From an uncultured Saprospiraceae bacterium (GTDB taxonomy: Bacteria; Bacteroidota; Bacteroidia; Chitinophagales; Saprospiraceae), in the NCBI GenBank assembly GCA_937928405.1, contig CALFWZ010000005.1:1-61023 (forward strand): a stretch of 61,023 bases of DNA, written 5' to 3'. The position numbers and the translations under genes were made by a program. Numbering within the stretch: position 1 is the stretch's first letter; each line of letters begins with the position of its first letter. Below are positions 17,096 through 26,101 of this stretch, piece by piece. The notes beneath the pieces were generated by a model. It was not told where the DNA came from. It did not search any database and saw nothing but the letters and a program-made list of their open reading frames with translations.

Positions 17096-18190
17096 ATGAT
17101 GAAGATTCCACAATTTAAGTCCTTTGTTAATAAAAAAGACTATTACCGAGAAGTAAAATCAGTATTTGAAAAAAAGTATATAGCAGAAGGTCCACTCGGT
17201 GCTAAATTTAGAGAACAACTCTTGGAAATCACAGGAGCCAAATACGGTGTTCTAGCAAGCAACGGAACATTAGCTATCTACCTGGCACTTAAAGCGCTAG
17301 GCATAGGTCGCGGAGATGAAGTTATTGTACAAAATGTGACGTTTATCGCTTCCGGAAATTCTGTTGAAATGGTCGGTGCTAAGCCTGTCTTTGTTGATAT
17401 CAAAGCTCCTGATGACATGACGCTCGATCTTAAAAAGGTCGAAAAGAAATTAACCAAAAGAACTAAAGCAATTATGATTGCACACCTTTTTGGTTCTGCT
17501 TGTACCAATATCCGAGAAATTAAAAAGTTTTGCAAAAAACATAACCTATTACTGGTAGAAGATGCGGCACAAGCACTAGGTATTACAGATGGTAAAACGC
17601 ATTGTGGTACTTTTGGAGAAGTAGGTACCTTTTCTTTCTATGCTGACAAAACAGTTACAACCGGAGAAGGTGGATTCGTAGTGACCAACAATAAAGAAGT
17701 CTACGAAAATATGCTCTACCTTCGAAACCAAGGACGAATGAGTAGCGGTACCTTTGTACATCCTCGAATAGGATATAACTTTAGAATGTCAGACTTACAA
17801 TCTGCCCTGGGATTAGCACAATTGAAAAAACTAGACCATATCATCGAAGAAAAACTGAAAATTTATAACCTCTACCAAAAATACTTGGGTGGAAAAGTGA
17901 AGTTTCTTAAACTCCACAACAAGTTTTCTTTTATCCCTTTTAGAGTAATTGTTTTTGTTGAAAATGCAGAAAAAACCATGATGCAAATGAAAGAGGATGG
18001 GATCGAACCACGCTCTGTTTTCTTCCCACTACATAAGCAACCGTGTTATACTTATCTAAAAAATAAAGACAAAGAATTTCCAATGTCCAACGAATGTTTT
18101 GAAACAGGAATTTGTTTGCCTACTTGGATTGGACTAACGAAAAAACAAATAAAATATACTTCTAAAAGTTTACTGAAGTCATTAAAATAA
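17096..18190 (+). CDS. DegT/DnrJ/EryC1/StrS aminotransferase
   Basis: A 364-residue PLP-dependent sugar aminotransferase. ASNGTLAIYLALKAL near residue 60, VEDAAQALG near 155 and K185 in FYADKTVTTGEGG identify it as catalytically complete. It is set between the FnlB-like reductase (2-base gap) and the FnlC epimerase, where fnl clusters normally have no aminotransferase. It may tap a 4-keto intermediate of that pathway to make a 4-amino sugar, which is inference. Start assumed at the first of two tandem ATGs. Confidence 0.82.
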   Translation: MMKIPQFKSFVNKKDYYREVKSVFEKKYIAEGPLGAKFREQLLEITGAKYGVLASNGTLAIYLALKALGIGRGDEVIVQNVTFIASGNSVEMVGAKPVFVDIKAPDDMTLDLKKVEKKLTKRTKAIMIAHLFGSACTNIREIKKFCKKHNLLLVEDAAQALGITDGKTHCGTFGEVGTFSFYADKTVTTGEGGFVVTNNKEVYENMLYLRNQGRMSSGTFVHPRIGYNFRMSDLQSALGLAQLKKLDHIIEEKLKIYNLYQKYLGGKVKFLKLHNKFSFIPFRVIVFVENAEKTMMQMKEDGIEPRSVFFPLHKQPCYTYLKNKDKEFPMSNECFETGICLPTWIGLTKKQIKYTSKSLLKSLK

Positions 18191-18232
18191 TAACCAATAG
18201 ATATTTAATTTTTTAATTCAAAACATCACGAA

Positions 18233-19354
18233 ATGAAAGTCATGACTATTCTCGGTACAAGACCTGAGATTATTAAGATGAGCCGAGTAATGGCCGAAAT
18301 GGAAAAATTTGCTGATCATGTCATTGTACACACGGGACAAAATTATGATTACGAATTAAATGAAATTTTCTTTGAAGACCTTGGCGTTCGAAAACCAGAT
18401 TACTTTCTAGAAGTAGCAGGAAAGTCTGTAGCATGGACCATTGGAAATGTACTTGGACGTACAGATGAGGTTATGGAAAAAGAAAAGCCAGATGCCATTA
18501 TGCTATATGGTGATACCAATAGTTGTCTGGCCGTTATCTCCGCAAAAAGAAGAAAAATTCCAGTATTTCACTTCGAAGCGGGTAACCGATGTTTTGACCA
18601 GCGGGTTCCAGAAGAGCTCAACCGTAAGGTAGTCGATCACTTAAGTGATATTAACTTTCCACTAACGGAGCATGCTCGACGATACTTACTTGACGAAGGG
18701 TTACCACCAGATAGAGTTATTAAGCCTGGTTCACCAATGAAAGAAATTATCAACTTTAATATGCCTAAGATCAAAAAATCTAAGGTGTTGACTAAATTGA
18801 AATTGAAAAAACACAAGTACTTCATTGTCAGTACGCACCGAGAAGAGAACGTAGATTCTAAAGTGAACTTTAATAATTTATTGGATTCACTCAATGCGAT
18901 TGCTGAGAAATATAAAATGCCGGTGATCGTTTCTACGCACCCTCGAACACGGAAGAAACTAGAAAGCCTGAAAAGAAAAGAATTCAATCCACTAGTGCAA
19001 TTTTTGAAACCAATGGGCTTTTTTGATTATATCAAACTTCAGATGGAATCTTATTGTACCATTTCTGATAGTGGTACCATTACCGAAGAATCTTCCATCC
19101 TAAACTTTCCAGCGATTACGGTTCGTCAGGCACACGAACGTCCAGAGGGAATGGATGAAGGAGTATTGATTATGACTGGACTGAAAAAAGAACTAGTAAT
19201 GAAGTCTATTGATATTACCGTTTCGCAACATGACTACAAAAACAGAGCATTTCGATTAGTATATGATTACGATGTTGATAACTTTTCTAAAAAGATTGTT
19301 AGAATTGTTTTCGGATATGTAGACTTTATTAACCGAGTGGTTTGGCATAAATAA
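18233..19354 (+). CDS. fnlC: non-hydrolysing UDP-N-acetyl-sugar 2-epimerase, FnlC/CapG/WecB family
   Basis: A 373-residue epimerase with family motifs GTRPEIIKM (8-16), YGDTNSCLA near 93, HFEAGNRCFD near 120, STHREENVD near 202 and SDSGTITEES near 280. The FNL-type pattern (AGNRCFDQRVPEE, instead of AGLRT... in WecB) and its place after FnlA/FnlB-like genes point to C2 epimerisation of UDP-6-deoxy-L-talNAc or L-rhaNAc, giving UDP-L-FucNAc or L-QuiNAc. It could alternatively act as the WbpI-type epimerase on UDP-GlcNAc3NAcA, whose other genes are also in the window. Confidence 0.84.
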   Translation: MKVMTILGTRPEIIKMSRVMAEMEKFADHVIVHTGQNYDYELNEIFFEDLGVRKPDYFLEVAGKSVAWTIGNVLGRTDEVMEKEKPDAIMLYGDTNSCLAVISAKRRKIPVFHFEAGNRCFDQRVPEELNRKVVDHLSDINFPLTEHARRYLLDEGLPPDRVIKPGSPMKEIINFNMPKIKKSKVLTKLKLKKHKYFIVSTHREENVDSKVNFNNLLDSLNAIAEKYKMPVIVSTHPRTRKKLESLKRKEFNPLVQFLKPMGFFDYIKLQMESYCTISDSGTITEESSILNFPAITVRQAHERPEGMDEGVLIMTGLKKELVMKSIDITVSQHDYKNRAFRLVYDYDVDNFSKKIVRIVFGYVDFINRVVWHK

Positions 19355-19389
19355 CCACGAAAAATAAATGAGTTTTTAACTCATAAGCG

Positions 19390-20610
19390 TTGATGAAAAT
19401 TTTAATAATAAAACAGCTATTTGATCCAGAGCCTACTGCTCGTAGCCTTGATTTCGCTCTGGAATTAAAACGAAATGGTCATGAAGTGGAAGTTATTACG
19501 AGCTTCCCTTCTTACCCACATGGTAAGATTTATAAAGATTTTAGACAAAGACTTTTTCATAGAGAAAATGTTCAGGGAATAGATATTATCAGAGTGCCTA
19601 TTTATCCAAGCCAAAGCGGAAAGGGTTTGCCAAGAATGCTAAACTATATGAGTTATGCTTTGTCTGCTACATTCTTAGGATTACCTCGTGCAAAAAAACA
19701 TGATGTAGTATTTGCCTATCATGGAGCTTTACCAGTAGGTATTCCGGCTATGATCAACAAAATTTTTAGAAGAGTTCCTTTTATTTATGATGTGAATGAT
19801 ATATGGCCTGATACTTTGGAGGCAACAGGAATGTTAAAAAATAAATTCTTATTATCTATTGTAAATGTTTGGTGCCAACTTACTTATAAAATGGCTTCAA
19901 AGATTACCGTTTTATCAGAAGGATTTAAGGAAAAATTGATTTCTAGAAACGTCCCCGCAGAAAAAGTTGAGTTTGTTAATCAATGGAGTAGAAACAAACC
20001 AGTAGATCTTACTAATATCGAAGATGATATTAAAAAGTTATTCGATCTCGAAAAATTTAATGTTTTATATGCTGGAAATGTAGGAAAAGCACAGTCTCTT
20101 TTTTCTGTTATAGATGCTTTTAAAGGATTGTCCGTGGAGCATCCAAATATTGTTTTTACGATCTTAGGAGATGGCGTAGAGCGCGTAGATTTGATGAAAT
20201 ATGTGGAAGAGCATAAGATTAGTAATGTCAAATTTTTGGATAGAGTCAAACCGACGGAAGTAGGAAAATATCTAGAATGTTCAGATGTATTGCTAGTACA
20301 TCTAAAGGATGATCCACTCTTTAGAATTACGATACCTTCCAAAATAATAGGTTGTCATTTCGCTGGAAAACCCATTTTACTTGGAATAAAAGGAGATGCT
20401 GAAAGAGTTATCGCTAGCTCAGGTGCAGGGTTTTGTTTTGAACCAGACAATGTAGCTGACTTAAAGAAAAAGATAGTATTAATGGAGCAAATGGACAAAG
20501 AAGCTTTGTTGGAAATGGGGCGGAAAGGAAAAGAATACTATGAAAAATATTGTTCTATAGAAGTTAATACAAAACATTTTATAGAATTATTTAACACTAT
20601 TCGTAAATAG
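19390..20610 (+). CDS. glycosyltransferase family 4, WbuB-like (L-FucNAc/L-QuiNAc transferase)
   Basis: A 406-residue GT4 enzyme with IIKQLFDPEPTARSLDFALEL at the N-terminus, VPFIYDVNDIWPDTLEATGML near residue 135 and the donor site FNVLYAGNVGKAQSL near 230. The DIWPD motif and the place directly behind fnlC match WbuB, the transferase that adds L-FucNAc in E. coli O26/O145-type clusters. A usual C-terminal ExGxxF-like Glu motif is loosely kept. Donor assignment is from context. Confidence 0.8.
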   Translation: MMKILIIKQLFDPEPTARSLDFALELKRNGHEVEVITSFPSYPHGKIYKDFRQRLFHRENVQGIDIIRVPIYPSQSGKGLPRMLNYMSYALSATFLGLPRAKKHDVVFAYHGALPVGIPAMINKIFRRVPFIYDVNDIWPDTLEATGMLKNKFLLSIVNVWCQLTYKMASKITVLSEGFKEKLISRNVPAEKVEFVNQWSRNKPVDLTNIEDDIKKLFDLEKFNVLYAGNVGKAQSLFSVIDAFKGLSVEHPNIVFTILGDGVERVDLMKYVEEHKISNVKFLDRVKPTEVGKYLECSDVLLVHLKDDPLFRITIPSKIIGCHFAGKPILLGIKGDAERVIASSGAGFCFEPDNVADLKKKIVLMEQMDKEALLEMGRKGKEYYEKYCSIEVNTKHFIELFNTIRK

Positions 20611-20620
20611 AAATCACATT

Positions 20621-21817
20621 ATGCATAGTACAAAAATTATTTTTTTAGTCCTTTTATTCTTTTGTATCGGTTGTTCTACAACTAGCAGATTATCAGACAA
20701 TCCAGCTAGAACCACGGCCGTAAATCCTTACGAAAATTCGGTAGATGCCTATGGTGCCGTTGGAGATGGAAAACATGATGATACCAATGCCTTTCTTAAA
20801 TGCATCGAAAAACTGCCGATTAGGAAAATTCAAAACGTATTCGGAAGGGTTAAAGGTTGGGGAGTCTTTGTAGGAGGAGAAATTGTATTGACACCAGGTA
20901 AAACTTATCGAATTACTAAACCTTTACTTATTCCCTCCAACAGGAATGTAACTTTTCGATGTAATGCCATTGGTGGAGCAACCATTATCTATGATGGACC
21001 AGGAGATTATGCTATTGATTTTCAAAACAAAGCAATTAATACTGCTATTGGTGTCAATGGAATAAATTTTTGGAAAGGGGGAATTCGTTTGCAAGGATCA
21101 ACTAGAGGCAGGATTCGTTTTGAAAATAATTTATTCGTGGACACAAAAGGACCGGCCATAGCTATTGTTGATGAAAAAGACCTAGCAGGAAAAAGAAAAA
21201 GTTTTGGAAATGTAAACTGGCTAATTGAATATAATGATTTTAATAATTGTGAATATGGTATTTATATTGACTCAAAAAGTATCCTGTTAGGAACTATTCG
21301 GAAAAACCGTTTCAACATGACCAAAAAATCGCCGCTCTATATTGATGGTGATGGGATATTAATTGATAACAATGAATTTCAATCAGTCTTAAACACGAAT
21401 TACCCTTATATTCATCTTAAACCAATGAAAAACCCTACGGGGTATATCACAATATCTAATAATCGCTTTGGTTCCGAATCTATCAAATGGCCTGCCCAAC
21501 CGTACAGACCACCTCAAAACTATATTCTACTTGACAAAGGTGAATTTCAGATAATGGGCGTACTCATAAATGCGAATTATTTTTTTACGAATAAAGAAGG
21601 ATTGAATACCAAAAATACTGGAGATTATGCCATAAAAATTCTTAACCAGCGAGTCCTTAATCTGCAAATTACCAACGGAAATGTATTCTTAGGGTTTAAT
21701 GAAAATATTATTGATGATTCTGGAAAAGGAAAAGAGTGGTTATTTAAAGATAATATTATTTATCGACCACAGAAAAAAACTTTCAAAGTCGATTCCCCAA
21801 TTTGGAAAAAAAATTAA
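20621..21817 (+). CDS. right-handed beta-helix lipoprotein, probable polysaccharide lyase/hydrolase-like
   Basis: A 398-residue protein with a lipoprotein signal: hydrophobic core FLVLLFFCIG and lipobox IGC at about residues 17-19 (LFFCIGC). DAYGAVGDGKHDDTNAFLKCI near residue 45 is the start motif of the pectate-lyase-3/GH28-type beta-helix, followed by repeated short strands with N-x-F patterns (IEYNDFNN, IRKNRFNM, IDNNEFQS, ISNNRFGS) that would stack into coils. Such enzymes inside synthesis loci trim or release the polymer. No catalytic residues can be named, so a structural role is possible. Confidence 0.7.
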   Translation: MHSTKIIFLVLLFFCIGCSTTSRLSDNPARTTAVNPYENSVDAYGAVGDGKHDDTNAFLKCIEKLPIRKIQNVFGRVKGWGVFVGGEIVLTPGKTYRITKPLLIPSNRNVTFRCNAIGGATIIYDGPGDYAIDFQNKAINTAIGVNGINFWKGGIRLQGSTRGRIRFENNLFVDTKGPAIAIVDEKDLAGKRKSFGNVNWLIEYNDFNNCEYGIYIDSKSILLGTIRKNRFNMTKKSPLYIDGDGILIDNNEFQSVLNTNYPYIHLKPMKNPTGYITISNNRFGSESIKWPAQPYRPPQNYILLDKGEFQIMGVLINANYFFTNKEGLNTKNTGDYAIKILNQRVLNLQITNGNVFLGFNENIIDDSGKGKEWLFKDNIIYRPQKKTFKVDSPIWKKN

Positions 21818-21830
21818 TCCTTACTTCTAA

Positions 21831-22688
21831 ATGAATCAACCTAAAGCGGTTATTATTATTGGCTCTGTTAGATCAGGAACCAACATGTTAAGAGATATCT
21901 TAGTAAGAATTCCTGGTTATGGAACTTGGGATTGTGATGAAATCAATCCCATCTGGAGACACGGCAATTTAAATCATCCAGACGACGAGTTGTCCAAAGA
22001 AATGGCCACACCCAAAATCATCTCTTTCATCAGAAATGAATTTAAAAAAATTGCAAAATCCTTAAAAATAAACACGGTAGTTGAAAAATCAACCGCCAAC
22101 TCTCTACGGCTAGCTTACGTAAATAAAATTTTTCCCGACGCTAAATATATCTTTATCTATCGGGATGGCAGAGATGTCGCCGCCTCAGCACGGCTAAGGT
22201 GGAATGCTAAATTCGATTTTAATTATAGCTTTAAAAAATTTAGATACGTCCCCGTAGTCGACATGCCGTATATCCTTTATTATTATTTGGCCAATCGTGT
22301 AAAAGGATTGTTTTCTGATGAACAGAAATTAAAATCTTGGGGCCCCAGATATAAAAATATGGATGAGGATGTAAAAAAATATAGCATCCTAGAGGTTTGT
22401 GCCCTGCAATGGAAACATTATGTAGAAAATACCCTGGCGGACTTGCCACAAGTTAACTCCGCTAATTTGCTCACCTTGCAATATGAGACCTTAGTCAACA
22501 ATCCAGAAGAAGAGATGATTAAGGTTTGTAAGTTTTTAGATTTGCCTAGCCAAACGGTTCAGGATGCTAATCTGACTAAGGGAATTTCAAACAAAAGTGT
22601 AGGGAACTGGAAAAAATTAGATCAACAACAAATCGACCTGATCGAAAAACATATCGATCCGCTTTTATCAAAATTAAACTATAAATAA
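21831..22688 (+). CDS. sulfotransferase family protein (Sulfotransfer_3-like)
   Basis: A 285-residue putative sulfotransferase. The P-loop-like 5'-PSB is IIGSVRSGTNML (9-20), and the 3'-phosphate motif is FIYRDGRDVAASA (108-120), both complete. A helical middle segment (WGPRYKNM, CALQWKHYVENTL) and QYETLVNNPEEEMIKVCKFLDL near 225-245 follow the family pattern. It starts 13 bases after the beta-helix lipoprotein and ends one base before a LegC-like aminotransferase, so it belongs to the same transcript. Confidence 0.8.
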   Translation: MNQPKAVIIIGSVRSGTNMLRDILVRIPGYGTWDCDEINPIWRHGNLNHPDDELSKEMATPKIISFIRNEFKKIAKSLKINTVVEKSTANSLRLAYVNKIFPDAKYIFIYRDGRDVAASARLRWNAKFDFNYSFKKFRYVPVVDMPYILYYYLANRVKGLFSDEQKLKSWGPRYKNMDEDVKKYSILEVCALQWKHYVENTLADLPQVNSANLLTLQYETLVNNPEEEMIKVCKFLDLPSQTVQDANLTKGISNKSVGNWKKLDQQQIDLIEKHIDPLLSKLNYK

Positions 22689-22689
22689 T

Positions 22690-23841
22690 ATGAATGAGAA
22701 ATTGATTCCACTTAGCGTACCGACCCTTGCTGGCAACGAATGGAAGTATGTGAAAGATTGTTTAGACACTGGTTGGATATCTTCCGTAGGTGCTTACGTT
22801 ACCGAATTTGAAAAGAAAGTTGCTGAATTTACAGGAGCTGGTTTTGCGGTCGCAACCGTCAATGGTACGGCGGCTTTACATATCTGTCTAAATATGGTGG
22901 GAGTAGGTCCCGAAGACCACGTCATTATTCCAAATATTACTTTCGTAGCAACCGCTAATTCTGTTTGGTACACGGGTGCAGAACCCATCCTCATCGATAC
23001 CAATCTTACTGATTGGCAAATGGATTTAGATATTTTAGAAAAATTCCTAGCGGAAGAAACAACGGCTAAAGATGGAAATCTAGTCTATAAAAAAACAGGT
23101 AAAGTGATTCGAGCGATTATGCCGGTACACGTTTTAGGAAATATTTGTGACATGGATCGTTTCCTTGCAATAGCTGAAAAATATGATTTAGTAGTTATCG
23201 AAGACTCCACTGAGGCATTGGGTTCTACCTATAAAGGAAAACACGCTGGAAGATTTGGTACTTTAGGAACCGTGAGCTTTAATGGTAATAAAATTATTTC
23301 TACTGGTGGAGGAGGAATGATCATTACCGATAACGAAGAGCTTGCTAAAAAAGCCAAACACCTTACTACCACTGCTAAAACGGATCCTTTGGAATATTTT
23401 CACGATCAGGTGGGCTATAACTATAGATTAGTAAACGTTTTGGCTGCAATAGGAGTAGCACAAATGGAACAACTACCAGAATTTATTGTCAGAAAAAAAG
23501 AGGTTGTCCAGTTGTATAAAGATAAATTAGGTGGATTTGCCGACATCAGCTTCCAGGAACAATCAGATGATGTAACGACCAATGGTTGGTTATTTACGAT
23601 TCGTACAAAACACCGCCCGCTTCTTATTCAAGAATTGAACAAAAGAAAAATAATCTGTCGTCCGTTTTGGACACCGATGAATCAATTGCCCATGCATAAA
23701 AATTGTCATTATATTAATGATCATGACAACTCTTCCGCATTACATATGTCAGGGATTAGTATTCCTAGTTCTACTAGTATTACAAACGAAGAAATAGATA
23801 GAGTGGTTGATAACATTAAAGATATTATTCAACATGTTTAA
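22690..23841 (+). CDS. DegT-family aminotransferase, LegC/PglE-like
   Basis: A 383-residue PLP-dependent aminotransferase with IPLSVPTLAGNEWKYVKDCLDTGWISS, the N-terminal pattern of the LegC/PglE group that aminates C4 of UDP-4-keto-6-deoxy-GlcNAc. The PLP lysine is K201 in SFNGNKIISTGGGG; VATVNGTAALHICL and VIEDSTEALGS are also present. It overlaps the initiating transferase by 8 bases, suggesting its product is the first sugar of the unit, as with PglE and PglC. No matching PglF-type dehydratase is in the window, so substrate supply is uncertain. Confidence 0.8.
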   Translation: MNEKLIPLSVPTLAGNEWKYVKDCLDTGWISSVGAYVTEFEKKVAEFTGAGFAVATVNGTAALHICLNMVGVGPEDHVIIPNITFVATANSVWYTGAEPILIDTNLTDWQMDLDILEKFLAEETTAKDGNLVYKKTGKVIRAIMPVHVLGNICDMDRFLAIAEKYDLVVIEDSTEALGSTYKGKHAGRFGTLGTVSFNGNKIISTGGGGMIITDNEELAKKAKHLTTTAKTDPLEYFHDQVGYNYRLVNVLAAIGVAQMEQLPEFIVRKKEVVQLYKDKLGGFADISFQEQSDDVTTNGWLFTIRTKHRPLLIQELNKRKIICRPFWTPMNQLPMHKNCHYINDHDNSSALHMSGISIPSSTSITNEEIDRVVDNIKDIIQHV

Positions 23842-24499
23842 AATAATAAAAAGAGCAGGCGATATCTTTTTGTCCTTAGTCGTCTTAATCCTTTGTTCCC
23901 CTTTATTGATACCCATCAGTATTGGATTGCGACTAACCGCAGAAGGATACGTATTTTATTTTCAAGATCGTTTAGGATATAAAAATAAAAAATTCCGTAT
24001 CTACAAGTTCGCTACCATGCTCAAGGATAGCCCTAGCTTGCTGACGGGTAGTGTTACGATTAAGGATGATCCTAGAGTTACGCCGATTGGTAAATACCTA
24101 CGGATCACCAAGGTCAACGAACTACCACAAATTATTAATGTACTGAACGGAGATATGAGTATCGTTGGCCCTCGACCCTTAATGCAAGAAGACTTCGACG
24201 CTTATCCACCACACGTACAAGAAAAAATTTACGACGTAAAACCAGGCATCACTGGCATCGGTTCTTTAATTTTTAGAGATGAAGAATTAGTGGTGTCCAG
24301 TGCCACAGATCGTGATCCGGTAGAATTTTACCAAAATGTAATTGCTCCTTATAAAGGGGAGCTAGAACTATGGTACCGTAAAAACCAATCTTTTTATGTT
24401 GATTTTATGATGATTATATTGACTGGATTGGCTATCGTTTATCCCAAAGGCGATTTCTCACAAAAAATATTTAAAACACTTCCAAAAAGAAATTTTTAA
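23834..24499 (+). CDS. initiating phosphoglycosyl transferase (PglC/WcaJ-type sugar transferase)
   Basis: Small monotopic phosphoglycosyl transferase of 221 residues that loads a sugar-1-phosphate on undecaprenyl phosphate. One re-entrant membrane segment (IFLSLVVLILCSPLLIPISIGLRL) is followed by the catalytic core RITKVNELPQIINVLNGDMSIVGPRP in two halves, including the Glu of LPQ motif region and the GPRP turn. It lacks the extra membrane domain of WbaP/WcaJ. I use the ATG at 23834, inside the end of the previous gene. It is the only initiating transferase seen. Confidence 0.87.
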   Translation: MFKIIKRAGDIFLSLVVLILCSPLLIPISIGLRLTAEGYVFYFQDRLGYKNKKFRIYKFATMLKDSPSLLTGSVTIKDDPRVTPIGKYLRITKVNELPQIINVLNGDMSIVGPRPLMQEDFDAYPPHVQEKIYDVKPGITGIGSLIFRDEELVVSSATDRDPVEFYQNVIAPYKGELELWYRKNQSFYVDFMMIILTGLAIVYPKGDFSQKIFKTLPKRNF

Positions 24500-24501
24500 T
24501 C

Positions 24502-26013
24502 ATGGTAACAGAACAAGTATTTTCACTAAACCCCTTAACAGGCGAAAAACATGCTATACCTACTAACCTAGATCATAGTAAAGCTATTGATGATTTTGTC
24601 TTAAAAAATAAAGATAAGCCTATTATTGTCGTTCAGGGGTTAGGGTTTGTGGGAACGGCTATGTCTTTAGTCTGTGCTAATGCAATTAACGGAGACTACG
24701 CCGTAATAGGAATAGACTTACCAAGACCCAATACTTACTGGAAAATAAAATCCATTAATGACGGACATTGTCCAATTGTTGCTTCTGATAAAAAGATAGA
24801 ACTCTTTTTTAATCAGGCAAAAGAGAAAGGAAATTTTTTAGCGACCTACGATCCTTATGCTTATTCAAAGGCCGATACTATTATCGTGGATATAAACTTG
24901 GATGTACAAAAGCAAAGTAATTTTGAAAAAGACCTCGAAGGGTTTGACGTAGATTTAGGACCTTTTAAAAAGGCAATGTCAACTATTGGTGAAAATTGTA
25001 AAGAAGATGTTTTGATCATCGTTGAAACAACAGTTCCTCCAGGAACTTGCCAAAAAGTAGTGCAGCCTATAATTACCGAAGCGCTAGAAAAACGAAACCT
25101 AAAATCTGATGCTTTTAAATTGGGACACTCCTACGAGCGAGTGATGCCTGGACCTAACTATATCGATTCTATTCAGAATTTTTACCGGGTTTTTTCTGGA
25201 ATTGATCCTAAAAGTGAGGTAGCGACAGAGACTTTTTTAAGGACGGTAATTAGTACGAAAGAATATCCTTTGACCAAACTTTCTAACACTAATTCAACAG
25301 AAATAGCAAAAGTTTTAGAAAATTCATATCGTGCCATGAATATTGCATTTATTACGGAATGGTCTAGATTTGCAGAGGAAGCAGGAGCAGATATTTTTGA
25401 GGTTGTCCATGCGATAAGAATGAGACCTACCCATAAAAATATTATGCTACCAGGTATTGGAGTAGGTGGCTATTGCCTTCCAAAAGATCCTCTCCTCGCT
25501 TCTTGGGCTCGTCAAAATTTATTTGCTGGTGCACCTTTAGGAATGAGTGAGGAAGCTGTAAAAACGAACGATAAGTTACCTTTGTATGCTTTTGAGTTTT
25601 TTGCTAAAAAATTTGGTGGAAAATTAGCAGGAAAGAAAGTATTAATCCTAGGGGTAGCTTACGCTCCTGATGTTTTTGATACACGATATACACCTGTCGA
25701 ACCATTTTATAATTACTTGAACAAGGAAGGTTGTGAAATTATTTTACATGATCCCCTTGTTTCTTACTGGGAAGAAAAACGATTAGAGATTGAAACCTCT
25801 TTCGATAAAATATTGGATAAAGAAGATATTGACTTTATTGTAATTGGTACTGGACACAAAATTTACAGAAATTCTTCCGCTCTCGTGAATAAGGTAGCGA
25901 CACAAGAAAATATCTTTTTATTTGATCCAATAGGTGTATTCTCAGATGAGAATATTCAAAAAATGAAAAATGGTTTAGGGACAATCAAGGTCTTAGGAAG
26001 AGGTAATATATAA
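24502..26013 (+). CDS. nucleotide-sugar dehydrogenase (UDP-sugar 6-dehydrogenase, WecC/WbpA family)
   Basis: Oxidises C6 of a UDP-HexNAc or UDP-hexose to the uronate. At 503 residues it has about 40 residues ahead of the Rossmann motif VVQGLGFVGTAMS (near 44-56). ETTVPPGTCQKV near 175, ENSYRAMNIAFITEW near 275 and the catalytic Cys325 in GVGGYCLPKDP show it is complete; a C-terminal NAD-sandwich domain starts near 375. It may supply UDP-GlcNAcA for WlbA/WbpE. The following two genes could alternatively use its product. Confidence 0.85.
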   Translation: MVTEQVFSLNPLTGEKHAIPTNLDHSKAIDDFVLKNKDKPIIVVQGLGFVGTAMSLVCANAINGDYAVIGIDLPRPNTYWKIKSINDGHCPIVASDKKIELFFNQAKEKGNFLATYDPYAYSKADTIIVDINLDVQKQSNFEKDLEGFDVDLGPFKKAMSTIGENCKEDVLIIVETTVPPGTCQKVVQPIITEALEKRNLKSDAFKLGHSYERVMPGPNYIDSIQNFYRVFSGIDPKSEVATETFLRTVISTKEYPLTKLSNTNSTEIAKVLENSYRAMNIAFITEWSRFAEEAGADIFEVVHAIRMRPTHKNIMLPGIGVGGYCLPKDPLLASWARQNLFAGAPLGMSEEAVKTNDKLPLYAFEFFAKKFGGKLAGKKVLILGVAYAPDVFDTRYTPVEPFYNYLNKEGCEIILHDPLVSYWEEKRLEIETSFDKILDKEDIDFIVIGTGHKIYRNSSALVNKVATQENIFLFDPIGVFSDENIQKMKNGLGTIKVLGRGNI

Positions 26014-26101
26014 ATAGTTTATTGCCGCTTTTGATAAAGCATTTTACCTTATTAAGGGGTAACAAAATTTTAAATTTTATAATTATTTAATTGAAATAAA
26101 C

